A DNA stretch of 64,000 bases from JAGGSN01 sp965603725 (GTDB lineage Bacteria > Zixibacteria > MSB-5A5 > UBA10806 > 4484-95). The stretch lies in contig CBFDEC010000002.1 of NCBI GenBank assembly GCA_965603725.1, positions 60,302 to 124,301 of the forward strand. Direction: 5' to 3'. This document shows positions 46,001 to 54,142 of the stretch, piece by piece (position 1 is the stretch's first letter; the number at the start of each line of letters is the position of its first letter). The notes under the pieces were generated by a model. The model ran no database searches. It had not been told where the DNA came from and saw nothing but the letters and a program-made list of their open reading frames with translations. A program made the translations under genes and the position numbers.

Positions 46001-46535
46001 GCTAGTAGGCGGTGTAATCAGTGAAAAGCCAAGGATCAGCACCAGCAGAAACAACAAGCTCTATGCCTTTTTGAAAATCGAGGATCTTACCGATACGGCG
46101 GAGGTTATTGTTTTTTCAGATTGTCTTGAAAAAAGAAAAGCGCTGCTTGAGGAAGGGAACAACATTCTGGTGACCGGAGTCTTAAGTACCCGAGAGGGCG
46201 AAAAACCCAAGGTGAAAGCCAATGATCTATTTCTAATTAAAACGGCTTATCAGGAAATTCCCTGCAAATTATTCATGAAATTGAACGAATCCGAACTCGA
46301 CGATGGTAAAATCGATTATTTGGCTGAACTTTTTGAAAAAAATCCAGGCAAATCTGAGGTTATAATCCGTTTGCGCAGTGATAATAACAGCCTGACAATC
46401 AGATCGAAAAAATTTAAAGTACAGCCGTCTCCAGCCATTTTAAGAGAACTGGTAAAAGCATTTGGCGAGGATAGTATTGACCTTAAAGTTCAACAGGGTT
46501 TTGCCAATAACAGGAATAATAAGGACGGGTATTGA
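43056..46535 (+). CDS. dnaE: DNA polymerase III alpha subunit
   Basis: Replicative polymerase of 1159 residues. N-terminal PHP domain (FVHLHNHTMYSLLDGAIKI, SLAITDHGNMFGAIDFY), palm with the catalytic acidic motifs (VGPGRGSAAGSLVSYCLG, ISMPDIDIDFSDRGRDRVIE), HASTHAAGVVIAP, fingers (YRPGPLDSGMIDTYI, GVIVFQEQVLKIAQVMAGYS), HhH region, and a C-terminal OB fold (SVLVGGVISEKPRISTSRN). PHP histidines look intact, so proofreading-type metal binding is possible. I take ATG 43056 with AAGGG at 43041-43045; a TTG at 43047 is less likely. Ends in TTGA overlap with the next gene. Confidence 0.96.
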   Translation: MSKSDFVHLHNHTMYSLLDGAIKIPDMLKTASDMGMNSLAITDHGNMFGAIDFYTQAKKYRIKPIVGIESYIAPHDLHEKHASAQIYNSNYHLVLLAKNFQGYKNLIKLSSIAYLEGFYYKPRIDKKVLAEHSEGLIALSACLKGEIPKAVTEGDEEKVERVIRSYLDIFDTGDFFLEIQNHDIAEEAAVRASLKKYAEKFGLGLVATNDCHYLKREHYTAHDALLCLQTGKVISDTDRMRYSTDQFYFKSAEQMKELFIDTPEAIENSLKIAERCSLEIDLGRNLVPEFPLPEGFESTDKYIEYLSNTGLNQRYARVTPGLQERLDYELGVIRQMGYSGYFLIVKDFIDFAKNHKIRVGPGRGSAAGSLVSYCLGITNIDPMKYNLLFERFLNPERISMPDIDIDFSDRGRDRVIEYVTNKYGQENVAQIITFGSMAARAVVRDVGRVHSIPYADMDRVAKMIPEEIGMTLERALEISTDLKETIQQDEKIATVLEHSRVLEGLARHASTHAAGVVIAPAPLTEFVPLYKSSKNEITTQYDMRIVEAIGLLKMDFLGLRTLTVIDDTIELVKEIHNKSIDIDKIPLDDSEVYRLFADARTTGVFQFESSGMRDYLRKLEPACIDDLIAMNALYRPGPLDSGMIDTYIDCKKGKKEIRYEHPLLEPILKDTYGVIVFQEQVLKIAQVMAGYSLGKADILRKAMGKKQAEVMAQQKSEFIKGSIKRKIDEKIAEKVFDMIETFARYGFVKAHSTGYAVIAYQTAYLKTHYPAEFMAAALTSEMGNSNRVTIFKNECNELRLELLPPDINEGFAHFSVVEHKICFGLAAVKNVGTLAVGAIVRARDEGGKFTDMLDFLKRVDLHTVNKKALESLIASGAFDSVEPSRAKFHANVETLVGFGARVQKEVQSGQEQLFGMDDSIGMMAPDLKETKPWSDAKTRNMEKDVLGFYLSSHPLEDDYTDYLAFVDNKLEDLVDLKDGKSVLVGGVISEKPRISTSRNNKLYAFLKIEDLTDTAEVIVFSDCLEKRKALLEEGNNILVTGVLSTREGEKPKVKANDLFLIKTAYQEIPCKLFMKLNESELDDGKIDYLAELFEKNPGKSEVIIRLRSDNNSLTIRSKKFKVQPSPAILRELVKAFGEDSIDLKVQQGFANNRNNKDGY

Positions 46536-48685
46536 TAAGTAAAAAAGGTGCTTTAAAAATTACAATATGGTTCTGGACAGCTATTCTATTTTGTCCATTA
46601 ACAGCCGAAGAAAACAGATTATTCACAGTATATAACAGTTTATACCTCGACAGCAGGTATGGCCATCTAATCGATTCTCTTACAGGCGATAACGATGAGG
46701 AAAAACTGATTCTGGCCCGGGCTTTTGCAGCAGTCGGCGATAAAAAAAGCGCTATAAGGCAATTATCTGAATTAACAGGCGATCATATCCAGTCAGCGGC
46801 TTTATATTGTCAATATGATGATTATAAAGAAACAAGAAAAATCGCCTTGGCCAATCCCGGAGATAGCGGTTTTAGTTCTCTTGCTGCAGATTATCTTCTA
46901 ACCCTTGTTGAAAGTCATAATAGTTTTCCATCGATAGAACGCCTGCAAACACTGGCCTTATCGACGGTCGATGTGTTTAAATTCAAGGCGAACCTGATAC
47001 TAACTGAATACTATTGTGAAAACGGAATACCTGACTCCTCGATGATAGCGCTGAATAATATCTACCCCGACGTTTTAACCATAGAAGATCAAATTAATTA
47101 TTACTTTCTAAAAGTTAAACTGTTCTGTACTTTTAAGGATTATGATAACGCCCTCGAAAATTTCAAGAATGCTCTGTCTGTCAGATACCTGGTAGAGGAG
47201 AAAAAGAGTGTTTTATCTTTTGTTGTTGATTCCCTATCTCCAGCCCTCGATAATCAACAGATTATACAATTGATAAAGATGCTGAAGGAAAAAGGATACT
47301 ACAGCAAGGCCATTAAATCATTAAAAGGAATTGAACCATCCGATTCGAATGATCTTATTCTTGCCTGGTGTTATCTTGGGAAAAGAAACTACTCGAAGGC
47401 AGCCAGGATTTTCAAACGATTGACTCAATCTCCGTCTGAGACAATTAAAACTGAGGCTGAATACGGCCGGGCGATTTGCAATTACCGTCGAGGTTTAAGA
47501 GTCAAAGGAGTGACTCAGCTTCTGAATTTTACAAAAAAATATCCAGAAAACCCCTTGAATCCGAGGGCGCTTTTTATTGCCGGCGATTTTTATCAAAAAA
47601 GCGACCTGAATAAATCTATTAACATATTGCAAAAATTAACTGGCGAGTACCCGGAATCAAGATATTATACACGAGCGCTTTTTCTTCTTGGCAAATCGTA
47701 TGCAAAACTAGGGCTAAAAAATAAAGCCGCATTAACATATTCAAGCTATAATAGAAAGGATGAGTTTGCCGATATTTTTGATTACTGGTTGTATAAATTC
47801 TCCCCCGATTATAAGCCGCATTTGGAAAAGATCGTTAGCCGATATAATTCATCATTTTACAATTTCAAAACAAGTGAAATTTTGGGCGGCAGCGTAAAAG
47901 ACTCTATTTTTACTTATGACGAATTTATGACTGGTTTTATAGAAAAGGTCGAAAAATTTCTGTCATGGCGGGTAAAAAAGAAACGGATTGATGAAAAACA
48001 GCTTAGCCACGTCGACAGTCTTTTTTATTATGGCTTGACAGATGAGGCTGGCAGGCAATTACTTAATATCTATTACCGGAATTCCAATCTTTACAGCAGG
48101 CTTGAAGTCTTGAAAAAGTCGAGGAAACTTCGGCTCGATCAGGTGTTTTTCAAGGTCCTCGATGATCTAAAGGGCAACCTGAAAAGACAGGGTCTTTCGT
48201 ACAGCCGCGATACCTGGAACGGCTTAAATTACCCGGTCCTGTTTAAGGACTTACTTTCGTATAATGTAAATGATATCGATCCATACCTGGCATTAGCGGT
48301 CATTCACCGTGAAAGCCGGTTTAACCCGCATGCGGTTTCAGAAGTGGGAGCTTTAGGTCTTATGCAGCTTATGCCGGTTACCGCCGCCCAGATGGCTGGC
48401 GCAAAAGAAATATGTCAGAAAACATTATTCAATCCCGGATATAATATAAAGCTGGGGTGTAAATATCTTCGCTGGTTAAGGCATAGACTGCAAAAGAACG
48501 AGGTGGTTGTAGCCGCTTATAATGCCGGTCCTACAGCCGCTAAAAGATGGCGGAAACAGGCCGGAACTGATACTGAAACTTATATAGAAACAATCGGTTA
48601 CGATCAAAGCCGCAACTACACACGCCATGTAATCGGCGATTATTTCTGGTATAAGCGTCTATGGCCGCTGGAATTCAATAAGTAA
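46532..48685 (+). CDS. Soluble lytic murein transglycosylase (Slt70-like) with TPR region
   Basis: A 717-residue exported protein. A hydrophobic N-terminus (IWFWTAILFCPLTAEE) is a signal peptide. Residues 40-500 are a helical TPR-like superhelix (YSKAARIFKRLTQSPSETIK, GDFYQKSDLNKSINILQKL). The C-terminal SLT domain has catalytic Glu594 in AVIHRESRFNPHAVS, then GALGLMQLMPVTAAQMAG, YNIKLGCKYLRWL and VVAAYNAGPTAAKRW. It cleaves glycan strands to 1,6-anhydro products. TTG start overlaps the dnaE stop. Confidence 0.9.
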   Translation: MISKKGALKITIWFWTAILFCPLTAEENRLFTVYNSLYLDSRYGHLIDSLTGDNDEEKLILARAFAAVGDKKSAIRQLSELTGDHIQSAALYCQYDDYKETRKIALANPGDSGFSSLAADYLLTLVESHNSFPSIERLQTLALSTVDVFKFKANLILTEYYCENGIPDSSMIALNNIYPDVLTIEDQINYYFLKVKLFCTFKDYDNALENFKNALSVRYLVEEKKSVLSFVVDSLSPALDNQQIIQLIKMLKEKGYYSKAIKSLKGIEPSDSNDLILAWCYLGKRNYSKAARIFKRLTQSPSETIKTEAEYGRAICNYRRGLRVKGVTQLLNFTKKYPENPLNPRALFIAGDFYQKSDLNKSINILQKLTGEYPESRYYTRALFLLGKSYAKLGLKNKAALTYSSYNRKDEFADIFDYWLYKFSPDYKPHLEKIVSRYNSSFYNFKTSEILGGSVKDSIFTYDEFMTGFIEKVEKFLSWRVKKKRIDEKQLSHVDSLFYYGLTDEAGRQLLNIYYRNSNLYSRLEVLKKSRKLRLDQVFFKVLDDLKGNLKRQGLSYSRDTWNGLNYPVLFKDLLSYNVNDIDPYLALAVIHRESRFNPHAVSEVGALGLMQLMPVTAAQMAGAKEICQKTLFNPGYNIKLGCKYLRWLRHRLQKNEVVVAAYNAGPTAAKRWRKQAGTDTETYIETIGYDQSRNYTRHVIGDYFWYKRLWPLEFNK

Positions 48686-48773
48686 GATCATCGCCGGGGA
48701 TTTTATCTGGAACATTTATGATAAAAAGAGAGTTGTTGACGATTATATATAAAAATACAAATCGGGAGGACGG

Positions 48774-49307
48774 ATGAAAAATATCGTAATCGCAATCGTG
48801 GCATTAACAGCGGTTATATTAATTGCATATAGCGTTTCCCCGGATAAAAACAATCAGGGTACAAAAGCCGAATCCTCGGACGATTTAACCTGGGTAAAAT
48901 TTGATACGGGTCTAAAACTGGCGGCTAAGGATAATAAATATGTAATGGCTTATTTCTGGCGGCCAAGGTGCCCATGGTGCACTAAAATGGAGAATGGTAC
49001 CTTCTCTAATCAAAAAATAATTGACCTGATTAACGCATATTTTACACCGGTCAAAGTCAATACCGGATCAAAAGATATTTATAAAACTGAAAAAGGCGAG
49101 ATTTCTGTGGGTCAATTGGCTCGAAGTCTTAGAATCCGTGGTGTGCCGGCCACTTATTTTCTGAAAGCCGATGGTACGGTTTTAACCGGCATCCCCGGAT
49201 ATAAATCCGCTGAAATCTTTGAATTGATATTGAGATATTTTGGCGAGGAACATTATAAAGAAAAGAGCTTCGAAGAATACCAGAAAGAGCCGAAAGAAGA
49301 CTCATAA
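48774..49307 (+). CDS. Thioredoxin-like periplasmic protein
   Basis: A 177-residue protein anchored or exported by an N-terminal hydrophobic segment (IVIAIVALTAVILIAYSV). The thioredoxin-fold domain has the redox motif Cys66-Pro-Trp-Cys69 in YFWRPRCPWCTKMENGTF and a cis-proline loop in RIRGVPATYFLKADG, as in DUF255/Thioredoxin_7 and SoxW-like proteins. Likely reduces or isomerises disulfides in the periplasm. GGGAGG lies just before the ATG. Downstream the C-terminus is acidic-basic mixed and of no clear function. Confidence 0.85.
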   Translation: MKNIVIAIVALTAVILIAYSVSPDKNNQGTKAESSDDLTWVKFDTGLKLAAKDNKYVMAYFWRPRCPWCTKMENGTFSNQKIIDLINAYFTPVKVNTGSKDIYKTEKGEISVGQLARSLRIRGVPATYFLKADGTVLTGIPGYKSAEIFELILRYFGEEHYKEKSFEEYQKEPKEDS

Positions 49308-49483
49308 TCTAAATATATTTATATGCTGACGACTCCGAAAATATGCCTTAATATATAAAGCGCTGCATTAAATTGCCATTAATATGAAATCAACTATAGA
49401 GTCATCAGAGTCATCGGTCATTTTCATCAATTTTGAATTAAAAGGAATTTGACAATCCAATTGAAAAAGCTCTTATTAATATT

Positions 49484-49630
49484 ATGCCGGATGCATTTAA
49501 AGAATTTTTTGCAGATCAGCCGTTTTGGGGTTTGCTGATTGTTATATTCATGGCGTTGCCGATTCTGGGCGCAGTGGCCTGGGTGGTGTTAAGGGCTTTA
49601 AGGCCGAACAATAATAATTTTCCAAAATAA
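49484..49630 (+). CDS. Possible 48-residue single-span membrane protein
   Basis: Frame from ATG 49484 to TAA 49628-49630: an amphipathic N-terminus (PDAFKEFFADQPFWG), a hydrophobic span (LLIVIFMALPILGAVAWVV) and a basic/asparagine tail (LRALRPNNNNFPK), the topology of small bacterial membrane proteins. There is no strong Shine-Dalgarno, and no family is recognised. It sits in a gene-poor repeat region, so conservation would be needed to accept it. Confidence 0.4.
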   Translation: MPDAFKEFFADQPFWGLLIVIFMALPILGAVAWVVLRALRPNNNNFPK

Positions 49631-49642
49631 CAATCGCCAGTT

Positions 49643-49889
49643 GCTTGCAGTACAAGCGATTAATTCATTTTAATCCGAATTATTCATAAAATCTATTTTA
49701 TCATTAAAAATTAGCTTTTAATCCTTTAGATAATAATATGATAGAAATAATGTCAGGAATCCATTAAGAATACAGTGTGTTTTTGTGCTGTCGGAAGTTA
49801 CTTCCGACAGCTCTGGCAGAAGAATCCGCCTATGGCGGATGCCAGCACATGTTAAGTCGCTTGCGGTACAAGCGATTAATTCATCTTAA
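49643..49889 (+). repeat. Composite repeat region with copy B of the dispersed palindromic element
   Basis: Two direct repeats of about 31 bases with two differences (49643-49673 and 49859-49889; each with GCTTG/CAAGC hairpin arms) flank a module shared with the 62.3 kb copy (49675-49711; contains ATAAAAT and ATTTTAT arms) and the core element: CTGTCGGAAG (49788-49797) pairing with CTTCCGACAG (49801-49810), then a spacer and ATCCGCC (49824-49830) pairing with GGCGGAT (49834-49840). No transposase gene is present. 49890-50219 shows only short hairpins such as CTGAAA/TTTCAG near 50000. Confidence 0.8.
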
Positions 49890-50219
49890 GTCTTCAATTT
49901 TTTATTATAATCTTTTTTAGCAATTGCTTAAAGTTATTGATATAAGTCTCCTTCTTATGGGAAAATTCCTATTATTAATTCCCCCAAAATAACGTTCTGA
50001 AATTCTTATGGTTTCAGCCATCAGGTTGAGTTTCAACATGATAACTCGTCATTGGCGGTTCTGAAACGCCGGAACAATAAGCGGAATGGATGTTGCACAT
50101 TGTTCAGGAGGATTTTTGAATTTTAAAAACTTTTAAGTAAAAGCGGATTTTGCCGATAAAATTTACACAGGCTGTTTGACAACGTAAGTTTTTTTCGGCA
50201 GGTCCGGGAAGGAGCCTCA

Positions 50220-50360
50220 ATGGCTAAAAAACGGAAACCGGAATTCAAAATGCCGGAAAAAAAATGCTGGCATCTTTACAGCCTGCAAGCTTTGAATTCG
50301 GAGAAGTTTATTAAGGTTGTGGCGAAGATTTTGAAGCGGGAATATCTATTAATAAAATAG
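50220..50360 (+). CDS. Small basic protein (46 aa)
   Basis: ATG 50220 follows a perfect AAGGAG (50209-50214) by five bases, the best ribosome binding site in this stretch. The 46 residues are strongly basic (KKRKPEFKMPEKKCWHLY, EKFIKVVAKILKREYLL) with one cysteine and no hydrophobic span. It ends 60 bases before the M23 gene. I know no family; a DNA/RNA-binding or ribosome-associated peptide is conceivable but unsupported. The combination of a good Shine-Dalgarno and uninterrupted frame makes translation plausible. Confidence 0.5.
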   Translation: MAKKRKPEFKMPEKKCWHLYSLQALNSEKFIKVVAKILKREYLLIK

Positions 50361-50362
50361 TC

Positions 50363-50391
50363 TTGACATGACAATCACCGCATAGTAAATT
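50363..50391 (+). promoter_or_regulatory. Promoter for the M23 peptidase gene
   Basis: Perfect TTGACA (50363-50368), a 17-base spacer and TAAATT (50386-50391; 4 of 6 consensus). It starts two bases after the small upstream gene, so the peptidase has its own promoter. The AGGAGG at 50412-50417 follows. Confidence 0.5.
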
Positions 50392-50422
50392 TGCTCCAAC
50401 TTAGTTTTATCAGGAGGAGTTG

Positions 50423-51337
50423 ATGCCGCGAAAAGGTTTTTCAGTCGTTATCGTGCCGGATGATACCGGTAAAGTGATAGAAAAAAGAATTGGCAGGTGG
50501 AAGATAATTTCAGTTCTTGTTGTCCTGTCTATGTTTTTTATCTGCTCAATGTTTTTTACTGTAAGTTATTTTAAAGCCAACATCGACCGACAAAAACTGA
50601 CATCATTAGAAAAAGAAAACGTCTATTTAGAATCAGAGATTAAAAACCTCAGGGAATCAGTTGAGACTATTAAGGAACGGATGGCCGACATTGTAGATAC
50701 TGATGAAAAGATTAGATTGGTATTTGATTTGCCAATAATCGATCCATCAATTCGTGAGGTTGGTATCGGTGGTCCGGATTTCAATTCCTTAGAGTTTAGT
50801 TCGCTGCCGACAAAAAAGCTTTCTCTGGTTGAAAAAGATATCAATAAAATCTTAAGGCAGGTAGACCTTGAAAATGCCTCGCTGAATGATGTTTATGACA
50901 AAATTTTAACTCGAAAAAATATTCTTGATCATACACCGTCGATAATGCCCACCGAGGGCTTCATCACCTCGGGCGTGGGGATGCGTAAGGACCCATTTAC
51001 CGGCCTGATGGTTATGCATAAAGGAATCGATATCGCCGCCGACAAGGGAACTTCTGTTATTGCCCCGGCTAACGGCACTGTCGAACGATGCGGCTGGGAG
51101 AGGGGTATGGGAAATTATATAATTGTTAATCATGGAAATAATATTAAAACATATTATGGTCATTTAAGTCTGATAAAAGTTAAAAAAGGTCAGAACGTTA
51201 AAAGGATGGATGTTATCGGTCTTATAGGTTCTACCGGACGTTCAACCGGTCCTCATCTTCACTATGAGGTAAGAAAATATGGCCGGTATATTAATCCCAG
51301 AGATTATTTTGTTAAGTCAATTATTTTTAGATCATAG
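50423..51337 (+). CDS. Membrane-anchored M23 peptidase with coiled coil
   Basis: A 304-residue protein: one N-terminal membrane span (about 30-50, VLVVLSMFFICSMFFTVSYF region), a coiled coil (KENVYLESEIKNLRESVETI), and a C-terminal LytM domain. Ligands are visible: His and Asp in MHKGIDIAADKGTSVIAP, His in YGHLSLIKVKKGQ and the HxH in GPHLHYEVRKYG, so the domain should be active, unlike EnvC/NlpD-type activators. It probably cleaves peptide crossbridges. ATG 50423 is five bases from AGGAGG. Followed by an intrinsic terminator. Confidence 0.88.
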   Translation: MPRKGFSVVIVPDDTGKVIEKRIGRWKIISVLVVLSMFFICSMFFTVSYFKANIDRQKLTSLEKENVYLESEIKNLRESVETIKERMADIVDTDEKIRLVFDLPIIDPSIREVGIGGPDFNSLEFSSLPTKKLSLVEKDINKILRQVDLENASLNDVYDKILTRKNILDHTPSIMPTEGFITSGVGMRKDPFTGLMVMHKGIDIAADKGTSVIAPANGTVERCGWERGMGNYIIVNHGNNIKTYYGHLSLIKVKKGQNVKRMDVIGLIGSTGRSTGPHLHYEVRKYGRYINPRDYFVKSIIFRS

Positions 51338-51362
51338 AGAAACAGAAAATAAAAATAAGATT

Positions 51363-51388
51363 AACCCCGGTTGATTCGGGGTTTTTTT
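51363..51388 (+). terminator. Intrinsic terminator after M23 peptidase gene
   Basis: Stem AACCCCG (51363-51369) with CGGGGTT (51377-51383), 7-base loop, running into a run of T (51382-51388). A classical rho-independent terminator ending the peptidase transcript. Confidence 0.85.
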
Positions 51389-51409
51389 GTTGATGTTTGA
51401 GTCGAAAGA

Positions 51410-51856
51410 GTGAAATTCCAGACAGCAAAGATAAGCATCATATCGGCCTGTCTTTTTGGCCAGAAATGTCGCTTTGATGGTAAATCCAAACAATTGCCCG
51501 ATCTAGATAATTATAAGAAAGATTGTAAGTTATTGCCGGTTTGCCCGGAAGTCTTAGGAGGGCTTGGCGTACCTCGTCTTAAAGCCTGGATTAAATCTGG
51601 AACTGGTAAAGACGTCTTAGAGGGTAATGCAAAAGTTATCAATGAAAATGGCGAGGATGTAACCGATAATTTTATTAAAGGAGCTTATAAAACACTTGAT
51701 CTGGCTTTAGCTAACGGCGTTAGAAAAGCCATATTAAAATCAAGAAGCCCTTCATGTGGGGTCGGACAAGTGCACAATGTCGATAAGCTTGTAAATGGAA
51801 ACGGCGTAACTGCAGAATTATTGATTGAAAATGGAATCGAGGTAATAGTAGTTTGA
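51410..51856 (+). CDS. DUF523 family protein
   Basis: A 148-residue cytoplasmic protein with the family's conserved cysteines: SACLFGQKCRFDGKS, PVCPEVLGGLGVPRLKAW, and KSRSPSCGVGQV. DUF523 proteins have no established function; the conserved cysteines suggest metal or Fe-S binding. GTG start, in a GTGA overlap with a trivial upstream frame. Overlaps the CDF exporter by four bases (TTGA), which supports a metal-related role. Confidence 0.85.
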   Translation: MKFQTAKISIISACLFGQKCRFDGKSKQLPDLDNYKKDCKLLPVCPEVLGGLGVPRLKAWIKSGTGKDVLEGNAKVINENGEDVTDNFIKGAYKTLDLALANGVRKAILKSRSPSCGVGQVHNVDKLVNGNGVTAELLIENGIEVIVV

Positions 51857-52812
51857 CACATGTCCACAATCATAATCATTCTCACGGTAAAATCATAAGC
51901 CGTATGGGCTGGGCGTTTGGTTTGACGTTAGCGATATTCTTCGCCGAGTTAATCGGCGGTTTTCTCTCCAACTCGCTGGCGCTTTTATCCGATGCCGGTC
52001 ATCTTTTCGCCGACGTTTTCGCTATCGGGTTATCACTGGCGGCGCTGTATATATCCCGATTGCCCACTACCAGCAAGCGAACTTATGGCTACCACCGGGC
52101 TGAGGTCTTTGCCGCCATAATCAATGGTGTATCGCTGGTAGTGATTGCCGGCGTGATTTTCATGGAAGCTTACAAAAGACTGATCAGCCCTGAACCGGTC
52201 AAGACAATCGCCATGCTTATAGTAGCGGTAATCGGCCTGGTTGTGAATATAATTATTGCGGTCAGCCTTCGCCGGTCAGCCGAAGGCAACCTTAATGTGA
52301 AATCAGCCTATCTTCATGTGATCGGCGATATGCTGGCTTCAGTAGGAGTGATTTCAGGCGGCTTGATAATGCTTCTAACCGGAAATTTCATAGCCGATCC
52401 GATTATTTCCGTGGTGGTTGCGTTAATAATCTTGCGCGGCGCTTATGGAGTGATTAAGGAGGCGGCTAACATACTTCTGGAGGGGGTGCCATCGAAGATC
52501 GACTATAATAAGCTTCAGCAGGATATCCTTGATACTCCGGGCGTGATCAAAGTTCACGACCTTCATGTGTGGACGCTGTCATCCTCTAATACCATGCTGA
52601 CTGTGCATGTATTGCTCGATGGCAATACGCCTCATGTCGGTGGGGAAGTTCTGGAGAAGCTGGAGAGGATGCTGGGTGAAAAGTATGGCATTGACCACAC
52701 TACAATCCAACTCGAATGCGAATGCCACGAATGTCCCCAGGAAGACGAATGCAGTGTTAACAACCCCACTGTCAATAACATAGATATCGGCCATCATGGG
52801 CACGGGGGCTGA
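51853..52812 (+). CDS. Cation diffusion facilitator metal exporter
   Basis: A 319-residue CDF protein (CzcD/ZitB subgroup) exporting zinc or related divalent cations. The histidine-rich N-terminus (THVHNHNHSHGK), SLALLSDAGHLFADVFAIGL with the first metal site residues, HVIGDMLASVGVISGG with the second, and six membrane spans are visible. A cytoplasmic C-terminal domain (VHDLHVWTLSSSNTMLTVH) is followed by an unusual Cys/His-rich tail (CECHECPQEDEC, HHGHGG) likely to bind metal. Coupled to the DUF523 gene. Confidence 0.93.
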   Translation: MTHVHNHNHSHGKIISRMGWAFGLTLAIFFAELIGGFLSNSLALLSDAGHLFADVFAIGLSLAALYISRLPTTSKRTYGYHRAEVFAAIINGVSLVVIAGVIFMEAYKRLISPEPVKTIAMLIVAVIGLVVNIIIAVSLRRSAEGNLNVKSAYLHVIGDMLASVGVISGGLIMLLTGNFIADPIISVVVALIILRGAYGVIKEAANILLEGVPSKIDYNKLQQDILDTPGVIKVHDLHVWTLSSSNTMLTVHVLLDGNTPHVGGEVLEKLERMLGEKYGIDHTTIQLECECHECPQEDECSVNNPTVNNIDIGHHGHGG

Positions 52813-53026
52813 GCGAAGTTTATGTAAGATGTACTTTACCGTGTGCTTACGGATAGTTCATTCGGATAGATAGAAGCATGTGTACTGCATAATTTCCATT
52901 ACTCGCATTTACTCCATATAAATTACACTTCTTTTTTAAGATACTAATATACAAGCCGATAAATATTTAGATAAGTTTTTTTTAGTTACAAAAAGAAAAT
53001 ATAAATCCAAAATTATGGAGGAAGAT

Positions 53027-54142
53027 ATGGCAATTCTGATGGAAGTTATCGAATGGATGGACATGATCGGCAAAGACATGATTCACCGTTTTCCCGAGCA
53101 GGGTTCGACTGATATCAAGCTGGGGGCGCAGTTGATTGTCAGGGAATCGCAATCGGCGGTCTTTTTCAGGAATGGACGGGCTTATGATGTGGTCGGTCCG
53201 GGACGGCATACCCTGACTAGTTTGAATATCCCGCTTTTAACACGGGCGCTGTCCTTGCCGTGGAATTTCAAATCGCCGTTCAGATGCGAGGTTTATTTTA
53301 TCAACCACAAGGTATTTACCAACCTCAAGTGGGGCACCAAGGATCCGGTGGCCTTCCGTGACAAAGAGCTTGGCTTAGTTCGTCTTCGCGGTTATGGCGC
53401 TTACACTTTCCGGATTATTCAGCCGCTTTTGTTCATCAACTCACTGGTTGGACGAGAATCTCGTTTCGGCACCGATGATATAGCCGATTACCTGCGTGAC
53501 GTTATAGTCGCCCGGATCAACGATATGTTTGGTGAAAAGCTTGAGACTATTTTTGATCTGCCGTCTCAGTTTGATGAGCTCGGTAGCGACATCAAGCTTC
53601 GCATATCAAACGATTTTTCCAAATACGGCCTCGAACTGATAGATTTCTTTGTTACCTCGATCACTCCGCCCGATGAGGTCCAGAAGATGATCGATGAAAA
53701 ATCCTCGATGAAAGCAGTCGGCGACCTCGATAAATTCCTGAAATATTCCTTAGCCAAGGCAATGGGCTCAGGCAGCGATTCCGCTCAGACAGGCACCGGA
53801 TTGGGAATGGGAGCCGGTATCGGAATGATGGTGCCAGGGCTCCTGCAGGGCGCATTATCACCCGAACAGCGCGACCTGAAAACAGAACCGCTGCCAACAG
53901 TCACCTGTCCCAAGTGCAATACCGATACGCCTGAAAATTCCCGGTTCTGTTATAAATGCGGCCATCAAATGGTGGCGGTAAATACCTGTCCAAATTGTGA
54001 GGAAGAGCTTCCGGCCGAGGCGAATTTCTGTCATAATTGCGGCAAAAAGCTCAATGAAAAAACGGTCTGTGATAAATGCGGAGCGAAATTGCCGCCGGGA
54101 TCACAATACTGCACTGAATGCGGCGAAAAATTAAATGGCTGA
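53027..54142 (+). CDS. SPFH-domain protein with three C-terminal zinc ribbons (YdjI-like)
   Basis: A 371-residue protein of the COG4260 virion-core-like/YdjI type. The SPFH/band-7 domain spans about 20-240 (GSTDIKLGAQLIVRESQSAV, RLRGYGAYTFRIIQPLLF, ELIDFFVTSITPPDEVQKM). A glycine-rich hinge (GTGLGMGAGIGMMVPGLL) leads to three zinc ribbons: VTCPKCNTDTP...CYKCG, NTCPNCEEEL...CHNCG and TVCDKCGAKL...CTECG. No membrane span. I place the start at ATG 53027 because GGAGG (53017-53021) precedes it by five bases; an ATG at 53015 overlaps that Shine-Dalgarno. In Bacillus YdjI works with a PspA protein; no PspA is encoded here. Probably membrane-stress related, by inference. Confidence 0.85.
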   Translation: MAILMEVIEWMDMIGKDMIHRFPEQGSTDIKLGAQLIVRESQSAVFFRNGRAYDVVGPGRHTLTSLNIPLLTRALSLPWNFKSPFRCEVYFINHKVFTNLKWGTKDPVAFRDKELGLVRLRGYGAYTFRIIQPLLFINSLVGRESRFGTDDIADYLRDVIVARINDMFGEKLETIFDLPSQFDELGSDIKLRISNDFSKYGLELIDFFVTSITPPDEVQKMIDEKSSMKAVGDLDKFLKYSLAKAMGSGSDSAQTGTGLGMGAGIGMMVPGLLQGALSPEQRDLKTEPLPTVTCPKCNTDTPENSRFCYKCGHQMVAVNTCPNCEEELPAEANFCHNCGKKLNEKTVCDKCGAKLPPGSQYCTECGEKLNG

